Assembly (NCBI RefSeq): GCF_001540865.1 | Contig: NC_033627.1 | Location: 258,432-322,431 of the forward strand | Length of the DNA stretch: 64,000 nucleotides | Source of the DNA: Ananas comosus | Taxonomy: Eukaryota > Streptophyta > Magnoliopsida > Poales > Bromeliaceae | Reading direction: 5' to 3' | Shown here: positions 1 through 11,736 of the stretch, piece by piece | Layout: every line of letters begins with the position of its first letter | How positions within the stretch are numbered: position 1 is the first letter of the stretch | The notes under the pieces: generated by a model | What the model was told of the DNA's origin: nothing | What the model saw: only the letters and a program-made list of their open reading frames with translations | Databases searched by the model: none | Program-made: the position numbers and the translations under genes

Positions 1-193
1 ACCTAAGTCTCTGGTTCTTCATGAAGCTCGGCCCCTGCTTCAGAAACTCCGTAGTCTCTCCGAAGAGAGGCCACCCCATGGTCCCTGGAGGGAGGCCCTT
101 CTTTCTATACCTCACGTCATTCCACCTCAGCAATCCGCTGCACACCACAAGGATTCCCAATGCCAAACCGAGTACCAGAACAAAGAGCACCAT
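1..193 (-). CDS. CYP85A: CYP85A brassinosteroid C-6 oxidase, N-terminal exon (partial)
   Basis: This is the first 64 codons of a cytochrome P450 that continues beyond the left edge. The start is the ATG at 193 on the minus strand. Residues 1-20 form a hydrophobic anchor for the ER membrane. They are followed by LLRWNDVRYRKKGLPPGTMG and then WPLFGETTEFLKQGPSFMKN, the proline-rich hinge and first conserved block typical of CYP85A. In that family these enzymes oxidise C-6 of late brassinosteroid intermediates, such as 6-deoxocastasterone to castasterone. The final base at position 1 is the first base of the next codon, so the exon is either cut by the window or ends close to it. No frameshift or stop is seen. 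CYP90 or CYP724 relatives are less likely because the GTMGWPLFGETTEFLKQGPS block fits CYP85 best. The subfamily call rests on recognition of this block only. Confidence 0.88.
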   Translation of the reverse strand, partial: MVLFVLVLGLALGILVVCSGLLRWNDVRYRKKGLPPGTMGWPLFGETTEFLKQGPSFMKNQRLR

Positions 194-368
194 CTCTCTT
201 CTCTTCTCTTCTCTTCTCTTCTCTTCTCTTCTCTCTCTACAGAGAGGAGGAGGAGGAGGAGGAGGAGGAATAGGAGGAACCTCTCGAGATCCCTTATTTA
301 GAAGGAATGAGAAAGCTAGGTGGTGCTGCTACTCCTCTCCTCCCTGCTTTGGTTTCTATGGCTCTCTC

Positions 369-400
<32 letters not shown>

Positions 401-420
401 AATATATATACATAGCCCAC
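194..420 (-). promoter_or_regulatory. 5' leader and putative TATA region of the CYP85A gene
   Basis: Upstream of the ATG at 193, the minus strand carries long purine tracts, seen on the plus strand as CTCTT repeats at about 196-240 and CT repeats at about 361-399. A TATATATA stretch lies at about 401-410, some 210 bases upstream of the ATG, and could be the TATA box. Pyrimidine/purine microsatellites in 5' leaders are common in plants. The promoter role is inferred from position alone. Confidence 0.3.
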
Positions 421-599
421 CCACCGGGCGCCTCACGAGGGATGTTACCTGTTCTGGTGAAAACACCCACTCGATCTTCAGCACGCTGCAACAGTTAAAT
501 AATAATAATAATATTTTTTTAAAGAAAACAGAGGCATCTCCCTGCAGGGAAATTCTTTGACCACGGTGCCCCCAAAGGAGTCAAGGTTTCAACATGGCA

Positions 600-2867
600 C
601 CACATGGAACCATCAAATCTCTAGCACTGAGCCTAAATCTATGCCATGCATGGTCAAATAGTTAGTTAGAAAGAGAAATAAGGAGAGGGAGTGGGTGAGA
701 AAGCATCTTCTTCAAATCGGTGCCTATACAGGGAGTAAGGTTACTGTGCTACTAAAAGCACAACAATTTTCTTGTCCCTAACTTTTTAGTCATTTATCAA
801 TTTTGATGTATGGTTAGCATGAGAGAGAAAAAAATAAAAAAAAATTTCAAAAAAAGAAATTGAGACATTTAATTTTTTTTTGATTTTTCTTCTTTTTCAT
901 CATAATTATTCATCAAAATTGATGAATAGTTAAAAAGTTAAGAATATAGGAATTACTATATTTTTAATAGTATAATAGTCCTACTCTATATATGTATTAT
1001 TATTTAATAGTATAATAGTCCACCATTCATTTTAAAAAATTTAAGGGTCGAGATCTTTTTAGTGCATAGGAGCATTGCTCTTATTATTATTATTATTATT
1101 ATTATTAAGATGAGATTGGTGTTTGTTTGGTATATCACATGACAATTATTAGAACATAAAAGGGGAATTGCTCTTTTTATATCATTGTGGTTTAATGACC
1201 TTGAGCCCTTCAACAATTAGACTTTGGGGCATTGAGATGCGGGGAGGAATAAAGTTTACGTTGTTCCGCTGTATGCACTTCAGAGTATTACTGATCAATC
1301 AGCATCGTCACTTTATTTTTAACATATCGATAAATGCTAGTATAAAAATACTAATAATTTATTAATAATTATTTTAGAATGATGTTAAATATGATTATTT
1401 ATTCAGAATTAAAATGGTATTAATTAGTAGATGCAATGCAATAATAATAAAGGGTATGTACGTTTGAGGTGGCACATGGGCACCACCCGTGTCAACACGA
1501 GCAACAACAAAAGAAACCCGGCCTTCACATGCCTGTCAAGTAGATCTGCTTATCCCGTTAGGTATGCTCTGGCATCCTACCTTTTGGATGCATGTGGTCA
1601 TGTGGACGGGGAGGGGATAAATAAACCTGGGTCCCTTTGGAGTAACATATATAATTAATTCCTTCATTAATTCTTTTTGCTTGTGTGCACATTTAATTCT
1701 TGATTTTTTTTTTATTTGAGAAAATGCCTGCAGAGTTGTTCTATAAGGAGGTATTTTCGGATTTTTTTTGTGCCAGAGAAAATGGATATTCAAAAAAAAA
1801 AAAAAATGTCGCAGAGGTTTTTCCTCTTTTCATTCATTCATGTGGTATTATGTATAAGAAGAAGAAGATGACTTATAAAACTACTTGGTTGCAATTTTTA
1901 GAACATTTTTACTCTAAGTTCTCATAAAGATTGCTTAATCTTACCGATTTTTAGTTACGTACGTAAGGATCCATACCGTTTAGCCCTATTGATCGTGGGC
2001 CGCACAGCGGTTTAGTTTTAAATTTTTAATTGCAACCACTGATAATCTTAAAAAAGGTAAGTATTGCACTCAAATCAACAAAATATTAAAGCTAAATTGA
2101 ACTATATGATAAAGGAGTTATATATAATATATCTAAGGTTTCCTCCCCTAAAAAAATGGTAGAGTTTGGATTATGGCAGCATAGGAGAAACACGGGAAAG
2201 AATTGAATCCAATTTCTAGCTTTTGAAGGGTCCTCTCGAGAAAAAGAAATTTAAAAGCCTTCAAATTAAGAGGAGACGATGCCAAAAATAAGTATTTTTT
2301 GTGAGCAATACCACGTTTACAAGCCAATTCTCGGTCATGTATATATCCTTATGTACATGTCTAGGAATTGTAGTTAATTACTGCTTAGTGCCAATCTAAT
2401 TAAAGTGAAATTTACTCCCTCGTAAAACAATATCGTGGAGACTTTTATAGCCTAGGAAACTGTGTAGATTGCATATTTGTGATCTTTTTGACTTTTGGGT
2501 GAGGGGGACTTGTTGTCCCCGAGTGGAAGAGGAAAGTGGACCGGATTGCGACTTGTAAGGAGGGAATGGTCCAAAGAAGATCCTTGGAAAGTGATTTGAC
2601 GCCCTGATGCAGCTGCATTTCTCTCCCCACCCTAAAAAGAAAGAAAGAGAAAGAAAGAAAGAAAAAAAGAAAGAAAAAAAAATCTTTCTAATAATAATAA
2701 TAATAATAATATATAATAATATAAATTTATAAAATTATTTTAATTTAAAATTAGGGTATTATTCTTACTAATTAGAGCTTGCGTTGTCATAGTGGCCAAA
2801 ATTAAATTGATTTGATATATATTCTGTAAAGCATGTTTACGTTTAAATTAAAGTGATTTGATTCATT

Positions 2868-2915
<48 letters not shown>

Positions 2916-3584
2916 TTGTTAGGAAAAATCTTTCTTTCTTTCTCCTATGCGCTTGTTTTTTTTTTTTTTATTGTTGATTGATCAGCAATGATTAATTTCA
3001 TTGCTCCAAATATTATTAACAGAGATATTATTACTCCTTTGCTCTTCTCTCTCTCTCTCTCTACGAATGCATGAGAGAGAGAGAGAGAGAGAGAGAGATA
3101 TTATGAGATGTGCATGGGATGTGACAAGGGGGGATGGTTGTTGGGATCCATGAAAGCACCGATGCAAATAGAATAGAGGACTCAATCGTCGATAGAAGCA
3201 GTCGTAGTGTAGTAGCTCTTTTACTGCCAATGGATAGTGCATACATAGCTAGGAGGCGGAAAGAGAAGGCCTAGCCATGCTAGGGGGATAATATTGTAAC
3301 CCATTTATGGTGAGCACCTCTTAGCTCATTATGCAAGTTGAGCCACATGCATGCACGCCTGCACAAGTAATAATTCATGCATGTACCACAAGGGACAGGT
3401 CTCATAATTACTGCGTTCGAGCCTCTATTTCTATGTAGATGCTGATCAAATTAGAGTTCCAATGGCTTCTCATAAAATCCTCGCCACCCAGCAAGTTCGT
3501 TAGAAGTGGGGAATTATCGTTTGAACTCTCAATTTTACAAGCTTATTCCAGTTGTCCTAGCACGATTTCTTCTACTCTTAAGTA

Positions 3585-3600
<16 letters not shown>
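600..3600. other. Gene-free AT-rich stretch with microsatellites
   Basis: No coding region is recognisable on either strand. Visible features are a probable small foldback element at about 737-992 whose arms share ATCAATTTTGATG and CTAACTTTTTA, an ATT repeat at about 1081-1107, GAAA repeats near 2636-2680, an ATA repeat near 2690-2725, a (TA)n run at about 2871-2915 and opposing CT and GA runs at about 3045-3100. This is the presumed distal upstream region of CYP85A. Confidence 0.5.
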
Positions 3601-3616
<16 letters not shown>

Positions 3617-3620
<4 letters not shown>

Positions 3621-3845
3621 CTATGCTCCGTATCGCTATCAATAGTAACCAAGTCAAAGCCTCTTGCTACTATTAAGTTTTTGACCGTTTGATGAAAGAA
3701 TATGCGGTACGATGATAGTGTCCCTAGGGTTGAGTGGTGTGGTTGGATTTAATAGTCATATCTAACGGAGTGAAAATATCACAAGTAAAAACTCTATAGT
3801 ACCAAAGCTGGTACTATCAGTAGTATAGTAGCGCGGACTCTATCG
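3617..3845. mobile_element. Short TA-flanked MITE-like element
   Basis: A unit of about 230 bp is embedded between (TA)n runs. Its ends are imperfect inverted repeats: ATCGCTATCAATAGTA near the left and TACTATCAGTAGTATAGTAG near the right. It resembles the other TA-flanked miniature elements in this window. No coding capacity is seen. Confidence 0.45.
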
Positions 3846-4002
3846 TATATATGTATATATATATATAGAGTTCGGTATGGTGCTATGTTAAAAGCACAAT
3901 TGGTACTTGTAAAGAAATATCCCCATTCTATATATAATGATATATGATACACTATAATAGAGATGAGAGAAAGAGGAAGAGAGCGAGATGAGAGAGAGAG
4001 AG

Positions 4003-4533
4003 TTGAGCTAAAATATTAATCGATAGCCAACCGGCATTTTTGCCATCCATTTAATGTTTCGATGGATGGAGCCTCCAAATGATGATCGCACGTGAAATAA
4101 TCTATGCATTTGAAGCATTAGAAATCAAATTTCATAATTTCGATATGTTCTCGTCATCCATCGAAGTGGAACAAAAGAAACGGCCTGAAAATGAATACTT
4201 CTTCAAAAATGATGATAGGAGTCTTGTATCAAATCAAGAGTATAGATCTTGTCTTTAAATTGTTAAAAAATTTTCTAACAATAAAATTCATTGATTTGAA
4301 TATCTTACGCCGTTAACGGAAACGCTTCATTATCGACCATGTAAAATTATAAATTTTGAAAGCCTTGACATGGTAGCGCAAATGATGTCGAGAAGATTTG
4401 AAATTTGATTTCTTAACACTTATTAAGTAGTTATTAGATCGTGCTTCAATGGTGCAATCGCGATTTGGAGGGCTCCATTATCGAAAACAAATGGTGGCAA
4501 AGTAGCCGCGTTTGTATCGGATAGTATTCTGCT

Positions 4534-4536
<3 letters not shown>
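4003..4536. mobile_element. TA-flanked foldback element (about 534 bp)
   Basis: The left end (TTGAGCTAAAATATTAATCG) and the reverse complement of the right end (TTGAGCAGAATACTATCCGA) match imperfectly. The two arms stay related inward, sharing blocks such as GGATGGAGCCTCCAAAT on the left and ATTTGGAGGGCTCCATT on the right. A 78-bp (TA)n run directly follows the right end. The element is non-coding and its arms span most of its length. Confidence 0.6.

Positions 4537-4614
<78 letters not shown>
4537..4614. repeat. (TA)n microsatellite, about 78 bp
   Basis: An uninterrupted AT dinucleotide run lies between two TA-flanked elements. Its length is probably unstable. Confidence 0.9.
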
Positions 4615-4617
<3 letters not shown>

Positions 4618-4840
4618 CAGCTATGGTGCTTGTAAAAACACCAAATACTTGGTGTTTGTAAATTTTTTACCGTTAGATCTACTTCTCGAATCATTTTCAA
4701 CCATTAGATTATACTATTCAACCAACCACCCACTCAACCCTAGAGGGCTCACATCATCTTAACCGCATATCTCTTAATCCAATAGCTAAAAATCTACAAG
4801 CACCAATAACTTGGTACTTTTAAAAGAATAAGAGCTCAAT
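4615..4840. mobile_element. Short TA-flanked MITE, family of 4615/42251/45990
   Basis: A 226-bp element lies between (TA)n runs. Shared internal blocks (the words CCGTTAGAT and TTAGATTATACTATTCAA, then ACTCAACCCTA and CACATCATCTTAACC) recur with few changes in the element at 45990-46217. Terminal words (AGCTATGGTGCTTGTAAAA and TACTTTTAAAAGAATAAGAG) are imperfect inverted repeats. It is non-coding. Confidence 0.6.
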
Positions 4841-4860
4841 TATATATATATATATATATA

Positions 4861-5363
4861 GTACGTTTTCTGTATTTTCGAAAGTATGGAGGACATTCAA
4901 TTTAACGATCAGCTCCATTAATAATAATCTATGCTTATTGAAACTATTTAGAAACTAAATTTTATAAATTTTCAACATTATTTACTACATGATCAAAAAG
5001 TCTTAAAAATGACTGTTTTAACGATTGATCTAGCATGTTTTTAAATTAAATAGAACAATCTAAATTATATGAAACCTTAATAAAAAATTTTACTTAATAT
5101 CAATAGTAAGATCAATATGTCTAATTTAAAATTTGAGTCTTTTATCACTATTTTTTATAAAATTTTTATTTTCAGTCGATCATTTTTACATTACTTGTTT
5201 ACTAGGCAAATGAAGTTAAAAAATTATAAAATTTGATTTATAGATAGTTCCAATAGCATATATCATGTCTAGCGTAATCAATTGACGAATCAGATGCCCC
5301 ATCATAAAAAAAATACTAATAAAAAGGCATTTTTACTTTCGAAAGCATAAAAGCCTAACTCTA
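4861..5363. mobile_element. Foldback element interrupted at its right end by a solo LTR
   Basis: The left end reads TTTTCTGTATTTTCGAAAGT. The right end, ACTTTCGAAAGCATAAAAGC, is its imperfect inverted partner. Internal arm words TTTACTACATGATCAAAAAG and TTGTTTACTAGGCAAATGA resemble the arms of the elements at 46871 and 48306. The solo LTR starting at 5364 entered the last bases of this element, and the (TA)n flank reappears after the LTR at 7364. Confidence 0.55.
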
Positions 5364-7363
5364 TGTTACGCCCCGGATTACTATGTTTTTCTGGGCACGC
5401 CAACAGACCCGTCGTATACATAAAAATTTTTCGTGTATACGAATCGATAGCTATACCTGCAAATAAATAGGAGCTACAACTAAAGTAAAGAGCTGTTAAG
5501 ACTAAAACATAAATATATGAAATATAAAAGGATCCACTGTATATACAAAAGCTCTAAAACCACCTCGTTCCAGTGAGTACCACTAGCATAACAGTATATA
5601 CATAGAAAAACTCCAAAACTACCTCTGCAGGGTACTCCTCTAGCACAGCGACCAAGGATGGTAGGGATCTAGCTCACGATTCTCTTACCACGATCAGAAT
5701 CAGTAACAGCAGTAGCAGTTGACGGCTCTGCAAAAAGATGACAATAACTGGGTGTGAGAACTACTGCAAAATAGAGTAGTCCTCAGTAGGTACCATCACC
5801 GACCTCAACGCCCACCCACTAAGTCTACAATAAGGTCAGACACAAATAGGTAAAGGATAGTAAGAAAGCTGGAAAAAACTCTACAGCTATATGTTGTTAT
5901 ACTACCGCTATCTCAAACTAGGCTCACTATAGACACATAAATGTATCACTAGCTACACACTGACCCAATCTTGAGGGACTGCCAACTGGCCCGTCCAGCC
6001 TGTACCCGAGTTACACTGCACACCACCTACAGAATGGCCAGTCCAAGAACTGCCCAAACGGGACTGCTGTGACACCAATGTAAGTAAAGCCTCACTCTGG
6101 AGCGGCACTCATGGGAGCGATCCAACCGAGTATACAGGCGTGTATCTATCGAGCTCAATCAGGCTTACACAGGGTATAGTCAATGCAAATGGGTCAAACT
6201 GATCTACAATCAAAGCTCACATACTCTCAGCACAATCTGAAACAAAATATAAACATCTAGGTCCACCGTCCGCCCCGACGGCACCCGACAGTACGGAACA
6301 GCCCAAACGCTACTGTAAAACGAGCTTGGCCCCTCAGCACGATCGTAAACTCAACCTACACTAATCTGAGTATCCACTGCGCACTAACAGTGGTGATACA
6401 AAAGAACATAAGCTCCTGAAGCTAAATCGGTTAACTTTTCGAAAAGTGACAGTGTAGGTTTAACGAGTTTTCTCCTAAGTCAAATCTCAGTTCAACATGT
6501 AACAAATATTCTAAAATTAAGGCTCCAAATTCAGATTTCATAAAAGATATGCAAATCGATGAATTTGAGCTACTAAACATGATACCTCACATAAGACAAT
6601 ACATGCTGACGCTCTACGGCTTAGAAGGAAATCTGACGATTTCGGTAAACATTAACCCACCTCGAACGATCGTCCAATGTCGGCTAGATGTCGATAAGAG
6701 AACCCCGGACTAGCCCTACCTCAAACGGCTCAACCTCCATCAGAACCACCCAAGGTGCACAAGCACCCTCCAAAGACCAAGGGAACGAAAACTAAGATTG
6801 ACTCTTCAGAATCACAAACAAGCATAGAAGAGAAGCTAGAGAGAGAAAGAGGGAAGCCAACCTGTGTTCTCCAACCTCAAGCACAAAGAGAGAAGATTGG
6901 GATCGGTTGGTACTTATTTGCACAAAAAGATCAAAATATTCCTTACCAACTCAATTTGCCTTTAGGAGTACCGGTACTCAACTTGGGTACCAGTACTCGG
7001 CCCACTTTTCGCAAACTCGCGCGCTGGGTACCGGTATCAGCCCGATGCAGTACCGATACTCAGTTCTAATACCGGTACTCACCAACAGGTATTGGTACTC
7101 AGCATCAAACTGCGCAAACCCTAGAGCATTCAGTTCTGTAATCCCTCTGGGGTAACGATACTCCTCCCAGGTACCGGTACTCAATACTGAAATACTGCAC
7201 TTTGCAGATTTCAGTGCCAGAACTCCACTCTCGCACTGCCCCGAGTCCGTTTTGCGTTCAATTCGCGCCAAAACGACTCCGATTTGTCCCGACACCGAGC
7301 AGACGTGTCAACAAGCCATAGATACTGAAGTCACTCGGACAGCTAAATCCCAGGGACACTGCA
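5364..7363. mobile_element. Solo LTR of an LTR retrotransposon, 2,000 bp, TSD CTCTA
   Basis: The segment starts TGTTACGCCCCGGATTA and ends GGGACACTGCA, so it has the canonical TG...CA ends. It is flanked by a perfect 5-bp direct duplication CTCTA at 5359-5363 and 7364-7368. No gag-pol reading frame is present and there is no second LTR, so this is a solo LTR left by recombination between two LTRs. A 2-kb LTR and a TGTTACGCCCC start are common in plant Ty3/gypsy-type elements, but the superfamily is an inference. The open frames inside it are short and not credible genes. Confidence 0.85.
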
Positions 7364-9840
7364 CTCTATATATGTATATATAAAAAAAGCTACTAAACGA
7401 GTAAAATTAGAGATATAACTTAAAAGAGATACTGAAATCCCTGTTTTCACCATTCCAACCAATATTTGGCTCTAGCTTTTTAGTTTTTGGGCGCTAGTGA
7501 GAGAAAAGAGAAAAGAGGAAGAGAAAAGCGAAAAAGCTTTTTTAGATTAAGGATTACTTTAGGCACTCGATTACACCCAAAATTCCATTCAGTGTACGAA
7601 TATAAAACAATTTAGCAATAAGTTAGCTCACAATTTTTCTATAGAGGCAATAATTAATAATAGTGATAATTAATTAACAACTGTTGTTCCGCTAATTACT
7701 CAAAAGCATGTAAATTAAACAGACACTTCAGAATAAGTTTTAGAGGAGCGGAGTGCATGTGTCCAAAAATAGAACAACGATGCCTTACCTGATATTTCCT
7801 TGTGAATGATTACCGACCACGATTAGACTTTGATACATCCTAATCAAGCTGCCCTATAGTAATTTTGGCCCACCATGATGTACTCTTCGATGTACACATT
7901 TTTATTAAGCTAAAAATAATAGTCAATCTCATGTGTATAATAATTTTGGCAAGGAGATAATGACAAGAAGTTATCCACGAGGACAATTAGTTGTAATTAG
8001 TTGATCAGATTGCAGTCTAACACCGTAACTTTTGATAGAGATTTGTAACCAAGAGTGGTCTCTTTTTCTTTTTTTTTTTTTTTTTTTAATCTCTCTCACC
8101 TGAATAAAAAATAATGATAATGATAATATTAAGAAAAACAAAAAACGTAGTTAATGTTGACATGAAAATGTTTACTACTCGGTTATTGGTCACCGGTTCA
8201 AGTAAATAAAATTCAATAAATTTTTTATGAGGCCATAATAATAATAATAATACTGATGATGACGACGACGATGGCTCCGGTTGGGTTGGATACAGTATTA
8301 AGTACCAGGGAGATTGGATTCCGTACGTACGCGGGTGCTTTGGAACGAGGGAATGACTGATATTACCACATCTGCACTCATCCTGAGCACGTACGCCAAG
8401 CCCTGTACTGGGATCGAGTACAGGTGGAAAATGGAGAGGGAGGTTATCAGATTGTCTGCATGTGGATGGAGATGAAGAGGGGGAGCGGCAGGGGAAGATA
8501 AAAGAGGGGAATATAAGCAGGGGAATGAATGGATGCGTCATGCGTACTCTCATACCAGAGTATATTAATATACTGCTATCAAATAAAATATATTAAAAAA
8601 ATATTATATTCAAATATCACATTAGATCATAAAATATATATATAATGGATATTAATTTGGCATTTAAAGAGATGTCCATCAATCAAATCGCTTTGCACGA
8701 GGGCCTCTTCCTTGTCCTCTTCTTCCCAGATCACTGTAAGCCCCCCAACCCCCGTGTGGGGGCGCACCAATCCATTTCTCTAACTTAAATGTTTTCATTT
8801 TATTATATATATATATATAATATACAACAAGAAAATTATACTTTAATAAAAACTTTTTAGGAAAAAAAATATTATATCATTTCAAAATTGTATAAAATTT
8901 TAGATAATGCTCAAGCCCGCTAATAACAACTGCCTTTTACATTAAATTCTTTAGCGAAAGAACTTTGCTTACTATTTCTTTTGATGAATTCTGAGTATTC
9001 TAGTCAAAATTTGAATACGCTAAAACTTATTGCTTTATTTTTTAAAATTATTATTACATTTTAAGTTGTCTATAGAAATTTTACCTCAAGATTCTTTAAA
9101 TAATATGTACTATCAAAATATCTAAAGAAAACCAAAAGTACGGACGCTCTTTTTTAAGGAAAAAAAAAAAAAAAACTGGATGTACAGAAGTTGGAACCAC
9201 AACCTCTTAACCTAGCTTGGTTCAGATCTTCCTATCATCCATTCCCTGCAAATTTGGTCGATCGGTATCGGTTTCAAATTTTCTTTTTCAAAATTAATAT
9301 CCATGAAAAGCACATGACCTATATAAGATCTACCACTGGTGTAGACAGGGAGATACAAACAATCACTTTACTATCTAACCTCTCCAATGAAGCAGATAAC
9401 TGCCACTTTCTTCATATTGTCAATTAATTCCAGTGTAAGCCCTGCCCCACTTGCGAGACTCTGACCAGCAATTCCTATGTATGAGAATCCAAAAGCTGGT
9501 TCTGTTTGTCAAAAAGGGCCTCGTTTACACGTAAAACCCTGTAAATTTCCCATTCGAAAATGTGATTTTACAAATTCATTAAACTAATGCACATACGTTA
9601 TGTACGACCTCTCAAATTACACTTCTGTAGAAGAAGGTAGAAAAAACAACCTGTATATATATCCTGCACTACTCTTTGTAAAAGATTAATTAATTATCTA
9701 CTGGAGCTATGTATCCGTGGGAAAAAGAAGGAGAAGCAAATTTGGCTTTTAAACTCGAATCGAAAGAGTAGCTAGCTCATGACAAGAAGACAGATCGAGT
9801 TTGCAATTTTCTGCTGGCATTATTACAGTGCTTGAATTCT

Positions 9841-9890
9841 AATCGGCGCCACATTGTAGGCGTCGAATCGGCGCCACATTGTAGGCGTCG
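9841..9890. repeat. Perfect 25-bp tandem duplication
   Basis: The unit AATCGGCGCCACATTGTAGG followed by CGTCG occurs twice in immediate succession without mismatch. A third partial copy, AATGCCACATTG, follows directly. Confidence 0.9.
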
Positions 9891-10620
9891 AATGCCACAT
9901 TGAGCCTCGCACTGTTGCAGGAGAAGACGATGCTCGATCCATCCTCTCCGCCAGCACGACGGAGACGTGTTTGGATTCTCCAATGAGTTGTCGTTTTTTC
10001 GTCGCGCCAAGTGGCCGAATTAATTAATTACCACATTCCCAGGTCATCTTAATAATAATAAAATTTGGCCGCTATACTGACTAATTAAGATTTTCTGACC
10101 CCGATCGCAATCAAGCCCCAGTCATAACATAACATTCATTCATTGGCTCGCCAGAGGGGGGGGAGCTTTCAAACTTTCAATTCAATTAAGCGGATGGGGT
10201 CCAAAAGACGGTGGGACCCGCGGGGATCGGGCTCGGCCCCGTGAAAGGGACGTAACGGAGCCACTGCAGGGTGGGAATGTTAGGCTCTAGCATGCACACG
10301 AGGGTAGGCGCATCTGAGGAGAGGGCGATCCTCCGGGTCACCCACAACGTTGTTTTCATGCCACTCAAAAAGTCCATGGATCTTTATATATATATATATA
10401 TAATAATATATCTTAAAAAATAATGATTGAATACCATGTATTTATTTATATATAATTAAGACCGTTCAAAATATTAATTGGTCTATAAAAAAAATGATGT
10501 AACTTTTATATTTCATATATCATTTATATATATATATATATATTTTGGATGATGAATTGATATAGAGAGAGAGAGGGTTTTGATGGACTCTAATGCTATA
10601 TATATATATAATAGATACTA

Positions 10621-10646
10621 TACATAGAGAGAGGAGAGAGAGAGAC

Positions 10647-10703
<57 letters not shown>

Positions 10704-10720
10704 TGAGAGAGAGATTTATT
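10621..10720. repeat. (GA)n low-complexity tract
   Basis: A run of nearly 100 bp of GAGAGA with occasional AGG or ATGA interruptions, followed by TTTA repeats. It may be a GAGA-type regulatory tract, but no adjacent gene is seen. Confidence 0.85.
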
Positions 10721-11484
10721 TATTTATTTATTTATTGGCGAATTACTATTGTACCGGAGATTCTTTTTGAGGAACAGATCAGCAATTCTCTGCTGCGTCG
10801 CGGACGGTGTGGGCAGTGAGAAGAGTACTGTGTACGGGTGGGGAAGGAAGGGGGTGTGTGTGGAAGAAGACAAGCGGAGGTAGCGTAGATACGTTGTGCA
10901 CGAGGGAGGAAGGAAGGAATGTCCTCTCTCCTCTTCTCTCTCTCTCTCTCTTCAATTCCCGGCTCGTAAATAAATTTAAAAATAAGGGAGTGGGGTGGTG
11001 CGGGTGTTGGGGCCACCCCAACCTGTCAAACAGGGCGCGTTTGGATTCTCTCGTTCTTGTTCGTCCTTTCCCTGCCACGTGAGCACATCCCACAATTCCC
11101 ATTTCTATGTAATAACTAGTCCTTGTTTTTAGTTTAATGAGATGGATGGAGATGAGTAAATCATAAATGGAAGAGAAGAAAACGAGTGACTTATACCAGT
11201 GCCAACTACCGAATTATTACGAGTGAGAGTGTTTTAAATTTAAAACAGCTTGCTCGCATCTTTTCTCTCGCCTAAAAAACTACTATTGTGCGTTCAAGGA
11301 CGTACACTTAAAATATTACTTAATGCTTCTCCTATTCCTTTGATAGAATTTCATCATACCTATCCATATAAGACTAATTAAATTTTAATTGACAAGTGCC
11401 ACCCTATAAACTGAAAAAAAAAAAATGTTATGTATAAAAAATATTTAATTTGAAAAATATCATCGAGGTTTAAATGACTCCAAC

Positions 11485-11641
11485 TTTTTTTTTTTTTCTG
11501 AGAGATAGGCAGCACACTACCTGACTCGTTTATTTCATTTAGAAATAAACTTAGCTGAAAATATGAATCAACTAAAATTCAAACTTGAGACCTTGGGTAC
11601 CGATCATCAAATCTTTTGCCACTTGCTCTATGGACGGTCCG
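11485..11641 (-). mobile_element. tRNA-type SINE, minus orientation, TSD TGACTCCMAC
   Basis: Read on the minus strand, the copy begins at 11641 with a tRNA-like head (CCATAGAGCAAGTGGCAAAA). It then has a B-box-like AGTTTGAATTTTAG and the tail AACGAGTCAGGTAGTGTGCT, and ends in poly(A). It is flanked by a 10-bp duplication, TGACTCCAAC (11475-11484) and TGACTCCCAC (11642-11651), with one mismatch. It is the same family as the copies at 50818 and 51223. Confidence 0.8.
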
Positions 11642-11736
11642 TGACTCCCACTTTTATGATGTAAATAAAATATCATTTACACATTTTTTTAAAAGCAAGC
11701 GTATACAATTAATAATTATATATATATGATCCTTTA

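Larger units (their letters stand above)
7369..11484. other. Gene-free stretch, microsatellites only
   Basis: No recognisable gene is seen on either strand. The region holds a 25-bp tandem duplication at 9841-9890, a (TA)n run near 10386-10402, a long (GA)n tract at about 10621-10720, TTTA repeats near 10715-10735 and CT repeats near 10930-10952. GC content rises at 8260-8540, 9780-10010 and 10140-10380 without a recognisable protein. A CACGTG G-box lies near 11075. Confidence 0.45.

Noticed and set aside
21..560. 179-codon plus-strand open frame
   Set aside because: It is antisense to the CYP85A first exon and then runs through CT and GGA microsatellites; the protein is low complexity.
6755..7295. 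Three overlapping open frames on both strands
   Set aside because: They lie inside the solo LTR, have no recognisable domain and are rich in repeated GTACCGGTACTC words.
8086..8553. 155-codon minus-strand open frame
   Set aside because: It has Ser/Pro-rich and poly-Ile stretches from microsatellites, no known motif, and no sign of splicing or a promoter.
10732..11102. Overlapping open frames on both strands
   Set aside because: They arise from GA/CT tracts and GC-rich low-complexity sequence; no frame shows a family signature.
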